A stretch of DNA of 64,000 nucleotides. It comes from RGIG5612 sp045600845 (GTDB taxonomy: Bacteria > Bacillota > Clostridia > Lachnospirales > Lachnospiraceae). How positions within the stretch are numbered: position 1 is the first letter of the stretch; the number at the start of each line of letters is the position of its first letter. The notes under the pieces are model-generated. The model was given only the letters and a program-made list of their open reading frames with translations. It searched no databases and was not told where the DNA came from. Position numbers and translations under genes: made by a program. The stretch covers positions 62,001 through 126,000 of the forward strand of contig JAZRYR010000017.1 in NCBI GenBank assembly GCA_045600845.1, written 5' to 3'. This document shows, piece after piece, positions 52,444 through 61,773 of the stretch.

Positions 52444-53289
52444 TTAGCGGATGAACAGGGAGCTCTTTCTGGACATAATTTCGGTTGCGTCTACCCATAC
52501 GCCGAAAGCACCCAGCGTGTTGTTGCCGGTACCGCCTTCACGGTTGGAGCCGAAGGAGCGTCCTACGTCATGCATTTCGTCCAGGTTCATCAGTACCAGG
52601 ATGCTGTTACCGTTGCCAATCTTTCTTGCTTTTGTATCTTCAATAATACCAACAAGGAAGATGCGGTCGCGGATCTTGATTGGTGTGAAATAGTCTTCGT
52701 AGGTGTCGCCCGGGTCAACGTAGCTCATCTTGGAGGAGGAGCGCATTTCCGGTCTTCCCTTGTAAACACGAGCCAGTCCTCTTGGGCTGAAGGTAATACG
52801 ATAATAATGCTCAGTGGCGTAAACATGAGCGATGTCAAAGTAGCCGTAGTTCCAGCTGATGGACTTGCCCATCAGTTCAGTGGTGTAGCCATGACGGGTG
52901 TGGGAGATGGTTCCGTCTGCGCGGCGAATTGCGCCGAAGACATAGTCGATGCTCGGGATGCCCGGGAATTTTGGGTTCGTGCCCACGCGTCCTAACGCCA
53001 TGGTTACCAGTTCGGTCTGCAGATCCACTACCAGAGTGATGCCGGTTCTCGGCTCCATGGTCGGATCCTCAAAGTTTACATAATATAATTTGTCTGCGAT
53101 CTTCAGGCATTCGTAAGGAAAGTCCTTCTCTTCACCTTCCACGCCGAAGCAAAGGGTTTTGCGGTCCTTGAAGTTGGCAATGCGGTCATAGCCGTCGTCG
53201 AATTCCATGAAAAACTGCTTTCCAGCCAGTTCGAAGCACAGAGGAGGACGGAAAACGGATAACATTCCGGTTTGTTGATTTGGTTTCAT
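52444..53289 (-). CDS. MoaF-like protein, second locus
   Basis: A 281-residue protein resembling MoaF-type double beta-barrels and the protein at 16787-17614. ELAGKQFFMEFDDGYDRIANF, TELMGKSISWNYGYFDIAHVY and VLMNLDEMHDVGRSFG align in order with DLVGKTLTFRNEEHVY, DELIGKAIEWKYTERL and LIDLDQVHDVGCFFG. SD GGAGGTTG is good, and an extended -10 promoter lies about 90 nt upstream. Its partner here is an unrecognised protein rather than a URO-D enzyme. The function of the family is not established. Confidence 0.7.
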   Translation of the reverse strand: MKPNQQTGMLSVFRPPLCFELAGKQFFMEFDDGYDRIANFKDRKTLCFGVEGEEKDFPYECLKIADKLYYVNFEDPTMEPRTGITLVVDLQTELVTMALGRVGTNPKFPGIPSIDYVFGAIRRADGTISHTRHGYTTELMGKSISWNYGYFDIAHVYATEHYYRITFSPRGLARVYKGRPEMRSSSKMSYVDPGDTYEDYFTPIKIRDRIFLVGIIEDTKARKIGNGNSILVLMNLDEMHDVGRSFGSNREGGTGNNTLGAFGVWVDATEIMSRKSSLFIR

Positions 53290-53376
53290 AAAACAACCTC
53301 CAATACTTTTGTTTACGTGATTTGCGTCACGGTTTTATGTTTCGCAACGTCTTGCGCCATCGGGCGCTTTTTTTAC

Positions 53377-53384
53377 ATTATAGC
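53377..53384 (-). promoter_or_regulatory. Extended -10 promoter of the MoaF-like gene
   Basis: Minus-strand TGCTATAAT (TATAAT at 53377-53382) about 90 nt before the ATG. The leader has a GCGCC/GGCGC hairpin at about 53354-53367. The -35 position is occupied by the MATE terminator and lacks a consensus. Confidence 0.55.
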
Positions 53385-53393
53385 ACATCTATT

Positions 53394-53423
53394 AAAAAAG
53401 GCGCATGCCTTATGCACACGCCT
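53394..53423 (-). terminator. Terminator of the second MATE gene
   Basis: Minus-strand AGGCG-TG-TGC-ATAAG-GCA-TG-CGCCT followed by TTTTTT. Confidence 0.8.
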
Positions 53424-53462
53424 GTAATTTTTTCTGTTAATTGGTTGTCGAATCTCGCCCCT

Positions 53463-54818
53463 CTATTGCTTGATTGCTTTGGATTCCCATTTATTGCTGC
53501 GGTAGCGGATGACGAAAATGATGCTTCGGATAATCCAGTCGATGATGGTGTGGGCGATAAAAACGCCGTAGATGCCCAGTCCAAAATACTTGCCTAAAAT
53601 GACGCCCATGAGCACACGGCCGATCCACATGGAGGAGGCGCTGACAATCATGGTGAAGGTGGCGTCACCGGTGGCTCTGAGGAAGGTCGGCGTTACGAAG
53701 GAAATGTTCCACAGGATGATGCCACTGATGGCGTGCATCATGCAGACGATGAAGGCCATGTGGGTAGCTTCCGGCGAAACGTCATAAATCTTGAGGATTG
53801 TCGGCGTCAGGGCAATCAGAATTCCAATCCAGACTGCGCCCATTACGTAAGCCCACTTCAGCAATTTCTTGAAATAGTAGCGAGCCTTGTCGAAAGCGCC
53901 GGCGCCACAGCATTGGCTGACAATGGTGGTCATGGTCAGGTTGATGGCGTTGCCCACGGTAACGTGGAAGCCCGCCATAACGCCGCCGATGGCGTTGGCG
54001 GTTATGCTGGCGGTGCCCAAGGTGGAGATGTAGCTGTACAGAATGATTTTGCCCAGCTGGAACATGCCGTTCTCTACGCCACTTGGCACGCCGAAGGTGA
54101 TGATATTTTTCAGGATCTGCTTTTCAAAGCGAAAGCGCCCGATGCCCAGCAGATTCAGTGGATATTTTTTGTTGAAGAGGAGCGCTAAGATCACGATTGC
54201 CGCAATCCATCTGGAAATCAGAGTCGGAACTGCTACGCCTTCTACGCCGCAGCCCATACCGAAAATCATCAGAGCGTTTCCGCCGACGTTGATGACGTTC
54301 ATTAAGATGGAAACCTTCAGTGTGATGTCGGTTTTTTCCATGGCGCGGAACAGTGCTGCGCCGCCGTTGTACAGGGCGATGCCCGGCACGGAGGCCATAA
54401 CGATCAGGTAGTATTTGGTAGTGGCGTCCATAACGTCCGCGTCGATTTTTCCGAACAGATTGTTCAGGATCGGCGCGTTAAAAATGTACAGTAAAATTGA
54501 GATGCCGAAGGATAAAACCATCACCGTCATGATCAGATGGTGGCCGGATTTTTTCGCTTTGTCTTCGTTGTAATGTCCCAGGAACTGGCCGCACACTGCG
54601 ACGCCGCCGGCCGCCATTGCGGAGAACACGTAATTCATCAGAACGCTGATGGAGTCGACCAGAGAAACGCCGGATACCGCCGCGTCGCCGACCTGGGCAA
54701 CCATCATTGAGTCTGCCAGACCTACGGCCATGGTCAGAAGCTGCTCCAAAATCAGTGGCCAAAGGATCTTCATTATTTGTTTATTTGAAAAATCAATTTT
54801 ACTTGCTGTTGCTTCCAT
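53463..54818 (-). CDS. MATE family efflux transporter
   Basis: A 451-residue, 12-helix exporter. Start sequence KILWPLILEQLLTMAVGLADSMMVAQVGDAAVSGVSLVD is the family's helix 1-2 signature, with FGVPSGVENGMFQLGKI opening the second half. The ATG at 54818 is 10 nt from GGAG; an upstream GTG at 54827 is less likely. It is not closely similar to the MATE at 10730-12115. Terminators bound it on both sides, so it is monocistronic. The substrate is unknown. Confidence 0.92.
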   Translation of the reverse strand: MEATASKIDFSNKQIMKILWPLILEQLLTMAVGLADSMMVAQVGDAAVSGVSLVDSISVLMNYVFSAMAAGGVAVCGQFLGHYNEDKAKKSGHHLIMTVMVLSFGISILLYIFNAPILNNLFGKIDADVMDATTKYYLIVMASVPGIALYNGGAALFRAMEKTDITLKVSILMNVINVGGNALMIFGMGCGVEGVAVPTLISRWIAAIVILALLFNKKYPLNLLGIGRFRFEKQILKNIITFGVPSGVENGMFQLGKIILYSYISTLGTASITANAIGGVMAGFHVTVGNAINLTMTTIVSQCCGAGAFDKARYYFKKLLKWAYVMGAVWIGILIALTPTILKIYDVSPEATHMAFIVCMMHAISGIILWNISFVTPTFLRATGDATFTMIVSASSMWIGRVLMGVILGKYFGLGIYGVFIAHTIIDWIIRSIIFVIRYRSNKWESKAIKQ

Positions 54819-54972
54819 TTTTATCACACTCCAACAGCATATTATACCCTTGTATACAAAAAATCCATAGGGAGTTTTCGGACAACCTATGCTGGTCCCT
54901 TCGGGACTGCACTGCGGCCGTCAAAGGGGCTCGTACAAGCACGGTCACTTTCTCCTCGTCGCTTACGCAAAA

Positions 54973-54996
54973 GTGGCAGGACCAAAGTCCTGCCAC
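54973..54996 (-). terminator. Terminator of the permease gene
   Basis: GTGGCAGGAC-4 nt-GTCCTGCCAC perfect 10-bp stem followed on the minus strand by TTTTG. Confidence 0.85.
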
Positions 54997-55123
54997 TGTA
55001 TTGTAACTATACTCCCCCTCTCGTTTATTTACTTCCCCCAAAAAGTAATTTCACGACTGTATAGTTTGAAATGTTATTTTATCCATCGCACAAACTTCCC
55101 AGTCGGGAAATGCTATGCGGTTC

Positions 55124-56581
55124 CTATTCTTTTGCCATAATCTTCTTACGCTGGGTGATGAAGAAGATAATTCCCAGAACAATCCAGATAATCAGCATGA
55201 TATAGGATTCTTTGCCGAAGTGTACGCCGGAAAGGCCTGGAATTGGAACCAGCTGAAGAATAACGAAAGCCAGGGAGAAAATTACGCCGATGATGGCCAT
55301 AACTTTCAGGAGTGCAGAGCCGTCACCAAACTTCTTCAGGGTGATGATGCATGCTGCACAGGTGCAGAAATATCCGATGGATGCACCAATGGATGACATG
55401 TCCACAAACCAGCCTAAAGCTTCTCTTCCTAAAATAGGACCAGACAGAGAAACGATGATGCAGAAGATCATTGCGTTCTTTGGTGTGCCGTGTTTCTCAT
55501 CGATTTTACCAAATACTGCCGGAAGGTAACCATCACGGCTCATGGAGAACATGAGTCGGCTGGAAGCTAAATAGAAGCCCATGATTCCGGAAAGTACTGC
55601 GCAGGAAACACCAACGCCAATAAGGACTTTACCGAAAACGCCTAACAGTTCTTCTGCTGCGATCAATAATACCCAGTCTCCAGCCATAACGCGGTCCGGC
55701 CAGTATTCTAATGCGGCTGCTGCCACGGTGTTGTTAGAAACATATACGAAGCAACCGAAAGCGATGGCGATTACCATGATGCCCATAACTTTCTTGTAGC
55801 TGAATTTGAATTCTTCTGCTGCCTGTGGGATGGTGTCAAATCCTACGAAAGCCCAAGGTGCGATGGCGAAGGTTGCCAGGATGGCGGAAAGGATGCCCTT
55901 GCTGCCGACGTGGGCGAACTCGCCGATGTTGGCCGTGGTTGCGTTGGAAGCAATGGCGGCCGCTTTATCGAAGCCCCATACAGGGTCCATGTTGATGCCT
56001 TTTGCTTTTGCGGAGATAATTCCGGCGAGGCAAAGGGTGAATGCGCAAACTGCCAGGAGTACTGCTAAGATTGTCTGCATGACACCAGCTTTCTTAACGC
56101 CCCAGATGTTCAACAATCCAAAGAAAATCAGAATGGCCATGGCCAGGAGAATTTCTCCCAAATATACATCGAATCCTGCAATCTGATAATGGAAGCCCCA
56201 TTTCAAAATGTCGGCGCTGCCATCCAGACCGTCAACGATGAGGCCGATGGCTGTAGAGTTCATAGGAACGTTGGTCAGATAAGCGGCCACTAAAAACCAT
56301 CCGCAGAAATATGCCGGAGTCTTACCGAAGCATTCTTTTGTGAAAGTAAATTCACCACCAGCTTTCGGGTATTTCGGTACCATGTAAGAATAGCTAAAGG
56401 CGATGATTACCATAACCAATGCGCCTAAAACCATAGCGATGGCGGTGCCATATACACCAGAGTTCGGAAGGAATTTCTTTCCCGGATTGATAAAGGAACC
56501 CCATCCAATAATGCAGCCGAAGGCAATAGCCCATACATGTGTCGGATTCAGTGATTTTTTCAATTCGTTTTTCTCGTTCAT
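55124..56581 (-). CDS. APC superfamily amino-acid permease
   Basis: A 485-residue, roughly 12-helix permease. The helix 1 motif WAIAFGCIIGWGSFINPGKKF contains the unwound G-x-x-I-G-W-G-S substrate-binding segment of APC transporters, and PKAGGEFTFTKECFG is their conserved helix 2-3 loop. The substrate is an amino acid or amine and cannot be fixed. The frame extends to 56722, but the ATG at 56581 follows AAGAGAGG and starts the family sequence. It lies downstream of the LicC-like gene through a repeat-bearing spacer; cotranscription would suggest an amine or choline-linked substrate, but this is inference. Confidence 0.88.
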   Translation of the reverse strand: MNEKNELKKSLNPTHVWAIAFGCIIGWGSFINPGKKFLPNSGVYGTAIAMVLGALVMVIIAFSYSYMVPKYPKAGGEFTFTKECFGKTPAYFCGWFLVAAYLTNVPMNSTAIGLIVDGLDGSADILKWGFHYQIAGFDVYLGEILLAMAILIFFGLLNIWGVKKAGVMQTILAVLLAVCAFTLCLAGIISAKAKGINMDPVWGFDKAAAIASNATTANIGEFAHVGSKGILSAILATFAIAPWAFVGFDTIPQAAEEFKFSYKKVMGIMVIAIAFGCFVYVSNNTVAAAALEYWPDRVMAGDWVLLIAAEELLGVFGKVLIGVGVSCAVLSGIMGFYLASSRLMFSMSRDGYLPAVFGKIDEKHGTPKNAMIFCIIVSLSGPILGREALGWFVDMSSIGASIGYFCTCAACIITLKKFGDGSALLKVMAIIGVIFSLAFVILQLVPIPGLSGVHFGKESYIMLIIWIVLGIIFFITQRKKIMAKE

Positions 56582-56650
56582 ACTTACCTCTCTTAATCTT
56601 GTGTCGTTCCATGTGTCAGCGTTTGTTGCAGGTAGCGTCCCAAAGTGTTG

Positions 56651-56740
56651 CCCATTCACCACAGTGGCACCAGAGTAATACCGATTCACCACGGTGGCCC
56701 TAGAGTAATGCCGATTCACCACGGTGGCGCCGAACCTACG
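56651..56740. repeat. Three tandem 30-nt units with CACCRTGGTG-type palindromes
   Basis: Units at 56651-56680, 56681-56710 and 56711-56740, beginning CCSATTCACCACRGTGGC. Each contains the palindrome CACCACGGTGG or its variant. They lie between the LicC-like gene and the permease start, so they could be a regulator-binding array or a hairpin series that modulates permease expression. Confidence 0.8.
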
Positions 56741-56749
56741 CCAGAAATT

Positions 56750-57646
56750 TTATACATCGTAGCTCTTGTCGATAGCTTTCAGTTCGTTAAAGGTGTCGAT
56801 TTCCACGATGTCTTCCTGTTTGCATTCGCGGATGCCGATTTTATATTGATCCTTGAAAATCTTTAAAGCGGTCTGCTCCCAGTAAAGCTCTTTACCGCCC
56901 GGAAGGTTGAAGGCTTCCTCTAAATGTTTGGACAGCTTCCTACCGTCTTCCTGATTCCAGTAGGAAATGCCGACCATCTGGTAGCAATTTAATCCGCCAA
57001 CTTTCTGCTCTGTAATAACGCCGTCTTTTACTTCGAAGCACCAATCATCGGAGCGTTCCATCTTGATGCCAAGGAAGTCAGAGGTGTAATGGTATTTTGT
57101 AATGATCTTCGGGTTACTGATTAAAAGGTCTGCCTCGAATACATAGGAATTACAGAGATTGTATCTTGCAACTAAGGCAGAAGAGATGTTGTTGGTTTCG
57201 TTGTAAACCGGATTCTCAATAAATTTAATCATCGGATATTTGTAAAGAAGCTGGTCAAACTGTTCGCCTAAGTAGCCTCTTACGATGGTGATATCGTCGA
57301 TGCCTGCTGCCAGACATGCGTCAATCAGTCCATCAATGATGCGCTTGCCGTTAACTCTTACTAACGGCTTTGGTGTGTTTAAAGTAACCGGAACCAGTCT
57401 GCTGCCGAAACCTGCTGCGATGAAAAGTGCTTTTTTTACCTTGTAAGGTTCTAAGGCATCTCTGCCCTCCTCTGTAATAATCCCGTTCTTAATCAGGTTT
57501 ATTTCCTGCAGTTCTTTCACAGTTTTGTTGATGGTTCCTAAGGAATATTCCGTTTTTTCTTCCATCTGTCTCTGGGACAAAGACTTTTCGGCTTCTGCCA
57601 GAACAGCTAAAATATCAAATTGTTTTTTTGTAAGGGTGTTTACCAT
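56750..57646 (-). CDS. HTH-linked LicC-like nucleotidyltransferase
   Basis: A 298-residue protein. Residues 1-65 form a winged-helix-type DNA-binding domain (KKQFDILAVLAEAEKSLSQRQ, YSLGTINKTVKEL). Residues 70-298 are a sugar-nucleotide-transferase fold: KKALFIAAGFGSRLVPVTLNTPKPL is the NTP-binding signature, NETNNISSALVARY and FEADLLIS follow LicC-type choline-phosphate cytidylyltransferases. The enzyme may activate choline phosphate or a similar headgroup for teichoic acid or capsule decoration. The N-terminal HTH is also seen in other Firmicutes LicC proteins. SD GAGGAG is upstream. It precedes the permease gene on the same strand. Confidence 0.8.
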   Translation of the reverse strand: MVNTLTKKQFDILAVLAEAEKSLSQRQMEEKTEYSLGTINKTVKELQEINLIKNGIITEEGRDALEPYKVKKALFIAAGFGSRLVPVTLNTPKPLVRVNGKRIIDGLIDACLAAGIDDITIVRGYLGEQFDQLLYKYPMIKFIENPVYNETNNISSALVARYNLCNSYVFEADLLISNPKIITKYHYTSDFLGIKMERSDDWCFEVKDGVITEQKVGGLNCYQMVGISYWNQEDGRKLSKHLEEAFNLPGGKELYWEQTALKIFKDQYKIGIRECKQEDIVEIDTFNELKAIDKSYDV

Positions 57647-57712
57647 TTAATTTGTCTCCTCTATTTTTGAACAGCGAACTGTCTTTTTTTGAAAAAAATA
57701 AGCAACAAAAAC

Positions 57713-57735
57713 CTCTCGTTCATTTTTTGCGAGAG
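57713..57735 (-). terminator. Terminator at the end of the glycan operon
   Basis: CTCTCG / CGAGAG stem around an 11-nt loop; the minus strand continues GTTTTTG then a long T-rich run. It lies about 120 nt past the SGNH-like gene stop. Confidence 0.65.
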
Positions 57736-57854
57736 CCTTTTGTTTTATGAACACATTCTAACGAAATCCTTCGTATTTTGCAAGAATTATTTTATTATGG
57801 GGATTTTTCCTGTTCATGATATTCCGTCTTCTCCCCTTTTTGATTTGAAATGTC

Positions 57855-59000
57855 TTACTCCAGAAAATCCGCCTGAGTATAAAGACCTTCGTGATAATGT
57901 TCATCGGTCAGGCGTTTTGCCTTTTCCAATATTTTATCCTTCTGTGCTGCACAATCCTTCCACTGAGCCTCAACTTTCGCGTCATGATGGATATGGATTG
58001 GATATTTGTCAGTCAGTATTCCTGCCAGATACTTGGTAAATTTTTCCGCGCCATAAATGTTCAGATGACCAGCATCATAAAAATCATGATTCCAATCCAA
58101 CTGCCAGGTGTCGGCCGGCGATGGCTCCGGCTTTTGGTCAGGAGCGTTCTTCGGCTGTGACGCAGCTTCCGGAACACCAGTTGGCACATTCTCGATGGTT
58201 TCTACCGTATCCAGATAATCGAAGCCGGCTTCTGCTATCATGCTTTCCGCCGTTTTCAGTGAGTTTCCTTTCTCCACAAAATCCCGGTGCGGACAACGAA
58301 TAAAAAGGACATTCTCAATTTTTTCCTCTCTGAGAAAATCCAGAAATTCTCTCAGGCTCTCCATGCCTTCCTCACTTAGCTCGTACTTGTCTATTCTCTT
58401 CTCGCCTTTCATCGTGTCTGCATAGACGCAGAAATTCTTGGTAACGGAATAACCCCGGCGGTCCATGGCAATCTTATCCATCATCGTCTTAAAACAACCC
58501 CGGGCACGATCCCAGCCACTGTGATACTTAAGAAATGGAATCCGATAGCTTTCCTGTTCTTCCTCCGGAACCATCTCTGCAATGAACGCATCCCGGTTGG
58601 GCCCCTTTTTTATACTGTCCGCAAAGCGTCGCATGGCAGCGCTGTCCCTTTGGTCCTCATCACAGAAGCCACTAAGGTCTACAACATAAAGGTCCGGTCT
58701 TTGACTTTGACGGGCTTCCTTAACGGCGTACGGATACATCGCTCCGCTTAAACCACCGGTAGAAATGGCGTAACTGGTAAAACCTTCCTCTTCATAAGCC
58801 AACGGGGAATAGAACCCCGTGTATATGGTGCTCGGGCCAACAAGAATTACGTCCACGGAATGATCTTTTTCTTTATAAAAGCCATACATGCCGGTTACAT
58901 CCCTGGCTTCCGGCACAGAAAGAAAAATGGCCGCTGCCAGAATGAGAGCACCTGCCAATAAAGCAAATATTATAATTCGAATCCAATGCTTTAATTTCAT
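57855..59000 (-). CDS. Membrane-anchored SGNH/DltD-like protein
   Basis: A 381-residue protein with one N-terminal membrane anchor (IIIFALLAGALILAAAIFLSV) and an extracytoplasmic SGNH-type domain: VILVGPSTIYTGFYSPLAY carries the block-I-like Ser, and DAGHLNIYGAEKFTKYL the C-terminal Asp/His pair. DltD and AlgX-type relatives move O-acetyl or D-alanyl groups on glycans. The insertion VPEAASQPKNAPDQKPEPSP is a disordered loop. The frame opens with a TTG at 59045; the ATG at 59000 begins the anchor, although its SD is poor. It is the last gene of the glycan operon, probably modifying the polymer. Confidence 0.7.
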   Translation of the reverse strand: MKLKHWIRIIIFALLAGALILAAAIFLSVPEARDVTGMYGFYKEKDHSVDVILVGPSTIYTGFYSPLAYEEEGFTSYAISTGGLSGAMYPYAVKEARQSQRPDLYVVDLSGFCDEDQRDSAAMRRFADSIKKGPNRDAFIAEMVPEEEQESYRIPFLKYHSGWDRARGCFKTMMDKIAMDRRGYSVTKNFCVYADTMKGEKRIDKYELSEEGMESLREFLDFLREEKIENVLFIRCPHRDFVEKGNSLKTAESMIAEAGFDYLDTVETIENVPTGVPEAASQPKNAPDQKPEPSPADTWQLDWNHDFYDAGHLNIYGAEKFTKYLAGILTDKYPIHIHHDAKVEAQWKDCAAQKDKILEKAKRLTDEHYHEGLYTQADFLE

Positions 59001-59051
59001 GTTTCTATTGCGGCGCAACCAGCGCACATTTTTCCAACGGCACAACCGTCT

Positions 59052-60077
59052 TTATTTTGTCCATTTTTCTTTAAATTTTGCGTATGTTTTTGAGTTATAT
59101 AATTTCCCGTAAAAGGAAGCTGCTTTCTTAAATCTTGACGCTTTCCAAAGGAGACTGTATCTCTTTTCCGTCAGCTTGGCAATCGCCGGCTGGGTCTCCT
59201 CAAGATATGCATGAAATGCTTCTGCCTTCTTTTTTCCTTCTTCCTTGTCCGGATTTTTTACCAGCCAGATTGCATAGTTACTGGTTACCGCCGTAGATAA
59301 CCGCCGCTGAAGAAAACCTTCTCTGGCAATTCCCATCGGCTTATGTGCAGAATAATACTCCAACATTTTCTTTACCACAGCTTCATGCTGGCCTGCTTTC
59401 TTCGCCTGATTTTCAAAGTTGGTACTCTGATTTACATCACCGATACGGTACTCGTAAAAGGTTTCCGGGAAAATAACAATCCAGTCTGCATGAACAAACG
59501 GCAACACCGCAAATTCCTGGTCCTCATAAAACACATGCTCAGAAACCTGAAAACCTATGTTTCTCAAGAACTGGGTACTGAAGCACATGGAATGAAAATC
59601 CAGACAATCACTGACGTCGTCGTAATGCTCCTCTAATTTGATCATGTCGATGACGCGGTTTTCACAGGAACAATGCGGGCTGTAGGTCAGTACAATATCA
59701 TTTGAAATATTAATGGTTTTAAAGCCCATGATGATGGCATCCACATCTTCCAGTTTTTCGATTTTATCCAAAATCCCTTTTAGATTTTCCGTCGTAATCC
59801 AGTCGTCTGAATCTACCACCTTGTAATATCTTCCGGTGGCTTCTTCCAATCCCCGGTTAATTCCGGAACCATGTCCTCCGTTTTCTTTATCCACAACTCT
59901 CACCGTATCCGGATATTTCTCCGCATACTCATGACCGATTTTTGAGGTTCCATCGGTAGAACCATCGTTAATCACGATGACCTCCAGACGGTCGTCAAAG
60001 CCACACATGGAATCCAGCGCTTTTGCCAGAAACTGTTCCGAATTATAAGACGGGATTGCAATTGTTAACTGTTTCAT
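59052..60077 (-). CDS. Family 2 glycosyltransferase
   Basis: A 341-residue cytoplasmic GT-A enzyme. LTIAIPSYNSEQFLAKALDSM and VIVINDGSTDGTSKIGHEYA are the nucleotide-sugar-binding signature, and YYKVVDSDDWITTENL holds the DXD-like metal site. It adds one sugar to the lipid-linked repeat unit. The frame is open to 60164, but the family sequence starts at the ATG at 60077, which overlaps the previous gene's stop by 4 nt (ATGA). A GGAG lies somewhat far upstream, so coupling probably drives initiation. Confidence 0.88.
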   Translation of the reverse strand: MKQLTIAIPSYNSEQFLAKALDSMCGFDDRLEVIVINDGSTDGTSKIGHEYAEKYPDTVRVVDKENGGHGSGINRGLEEATGRYYKVVDSDDWITTENLKGILDKIEKLEDVDAIIMGFKTINISNDIVLTYSPHCSCENRVIDMIKLEEHYDDVSDCLDFHSMCFSTQFLRNIGFQVSEHVFYEDQEFAVLPFVHADWIVIFPETFYEYRIGDVNQSTNFENQAKKAGQHEAVVKKMLEYYSAHKPMGIAREGFLQRRLSTAVTSNYAIWLVKNPDKEEGKKKAEAFHAYLEETQPAIAKLTEKRYSLLWKASRFKKAASFYGKLYNSKTYAKFKEKWTK

Positions 60078-61051
60078 GCTTTTGAAAATACTCCTATGAT
60101 GGTTCCGGCTCCGTAGAAAAGGTGCATGGCCAGGAACAGTCCCGGCAGAGCCAGGTTGGTCCATCGAAATCCATCGGTTATGGAACCTTTAATTGTAAAG
60201 TAAATGGCACAGAGGAAGTACAGTCCCCATAAAGCCACACTGAGCCATGGAAAACCACAGCCGGAAAGGATGGAAGTAACAAGAATTCCTGCCACAAAAA
60301 CGGCCGGTACAAAGTGGAACAAGGAAAAACAGTTTGGATTGATTTTTAAAGTTTTTCCGATCCACAGGCCGTTACGGAATTTCTGCTTCAGCATCTGTTT
60401 AAAGCTTGGACGGATGTGCTCATAAGAACAGATGGACGGGTCATAGCATAACGGAAAACCCGCTTGGCGGATCCGATAGCTCATGTCGTTGTCTTCCGTA
60501 TATTTCAGTCGCTCGTTGTACAAACCGACTTTATCATAAACTTCCCGACGATACATGCCGTGGAAAATCGAATCCACATAACATTTTTTGGTCAGGGAGC
60601 GATAGTTTGCTGCCCCACTTCCAAACCGGGATTGTTCTGCCAAAAGCAACGTGTGTCTCCAGCTGCTCTCCTCATCTACAATATTGGGACGAGGCCCGCC
60701 ACTGACACTTTCCCCCGCTTCCAGAACCGCTACATTGGCGCGGATGAAATTTTCCGGAATGGTGGCATGCGCATCAATCCGGCAGATTGCATCTCCGGTG
60801 TAATGCTGCAGCATGACATTACATCCCTGCGGGAGGAACTGTCCCGGATTGTCCAGCACCTGTACTGCGGCAAATCCATTGTTTTCCTTTTGGAAGGCTT
60901 CCATCAAAGCTTTGGTGCCGTCTTTTGAATTGCTGTCAATCAGCAGAACTTCTATTTTTTCGTGTGGATAGTCCTGCCTCTTAATGCAATTAAGAAGCGT
61001 TCCCAAATACCGTTCTTCGTTATAAGCTACTACCGCGATGGAAACTTTCAT
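60074..61051 (-). CDS. Membrane-associated family 2 glycosyltransferase (ExoA-like)
   Basis: A 325-residue GT2 enzyme. VSIAVVAYNEERYLGTLLNCI and VLLIDSNSKDGTKALMEAF give the nucleotide-binding fold, AICRIDAHATIPENF the DXD-like site, and YTEDNDMSYRIRQAGF the acceptor-side ED motif. Two or three hydrophobic segments at the C-terminus (FVPAVFVAGILVTSILSGCG, WLSVALWGLYFLCAIYF) match ExoA-type succinoglycan glucosyltransferases. It overlaps its neighbours by 4 nt on both sides. Confidence 0.88.
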   Translation of the reverse strand: MKVSIAVVAYNEERYLGTLLNCIKRQDYPHEKIEVLLIDSNSKDGTKALMEAFQKENNGFAAVQVLDNPGQFLPQGCNVMLQHYTGDAICRIDAHATIPENFIRANVAVLEAGESVSGGPRPNIVDEESSWRHTLLLAEQSRFGSGAANYRSLTKKCYVDSIFHGMYRREVYDKVGLYNERLKYTEDNDMSYRIRQAGFPLCYDPSICSYEHIRPSFKQMLKQKFRNGLWIGKTLKINPNCFSLFHFVPAVFVAGILVTSILSGCGFPWLSVALWGLYFLCAIYFTIKGSITDGFRWTNLALPGLFLAMHLFYGAGTIIGVFSKA

Positions 61052-61773
61052 TTTATTTCAAAATCCTTTTCTGTATAGTTCTTTCCCAGAACTGCCCAGA
61101 CAGATTTCCACATAATCTTACATTCATAGCCGAAAGTAAATTGCTTCAGCATCCGTAGGTTATATTTCATTTTCTTCGGAAGGATTTTTTCTACATAGAT
61201 TTTGTCTACTTCTTCCGGAGAAAGATTCTTCAATATCTTTTCTTCGTCTTTATAATAGATGCTGGCTTCACTGGTAACCCCAGCCGGAAGCAGCAAGGTG
61301 GCCATCATTTCCGGCGTATATTTTTCTACATATTTTGGAACTTCCGGGCGCGTACCGACGAAGGTCATGGTGCCTCTTAAAATATCCAGCAACTGACAGA
61401 ATTCATCGGCCCGGATTTTCCGGACAAAACGTCCCACTTTCGTTACTCGCGGGTCCTTGTCCTGGGTAATGGAAGAGCCGATTTCTGCAGCATTAACCAC
61501 CATACTGCGGAATTTAAAAATGCGGAACCGACGGCCGTACTGAGTTACCCTCTCCTGTCGGAAGAACACCGGTCCTTTGGTTTCCAGCACGATAGCCAAC
61601 GCAATCAAAGCCATGAACCACCAAATGACCAACAGAATGATTAAGGAAACAACGATGTCGAACAAGCGCTTCAGCACCAGCTGGGAGCGTTTGCGGGATA
61701 GGATATCGTAATATTCTTTTACTTCCGGAGTCTGAAACTCTTTCGGGAGTTCTTCCCATTTTTTCAAGATCAT
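61048..61773 (-). CDS. Undecaprenyl-phosphate sugar phosphotransferase (bacterial sugar transferase)
   Basis: A 241-residue initiating enzyme that moves a sugar-1-phosphate onto undecaprenyl phosphate. KRLFDIVVSLIILLVIWWFMALIALAIVLETKGPVFF is the membrane reentrant helix and start of the catalytic domain, then FRQERVTQYGRRFRIFKFRSM (with the KFRSM motif), RKIRADEFCQLLDILRGTMTFVGTRPEVP. It is the monotopic PglC/short-WbaP class. It overlaps the DegT gene by 4 nt and feeds the two glycosyltransferases. Confidence 0.93.
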   Translation of the reverse strand: MILKKWEELPKEFQTPEVKEYYDILSRKRSQLVLKRLFDIVVSLIILLVIWWFMALIALAIVLETKGPVFFRQERVTQYGRRFRIFKFRSMVVNAAEIGSSITQDKDPRVTKVGRFVRKIRADEFCQLLDILRGTMTFVGTRPEVPKYVEKYTPEMMATLLLPAGVTSEASIYYKDEEKILKNLSPEEVDKIYVEKILPKKMKYNLRMLKQFTFGYECKIMWKSVWAVLGKNYTEKDFEIK

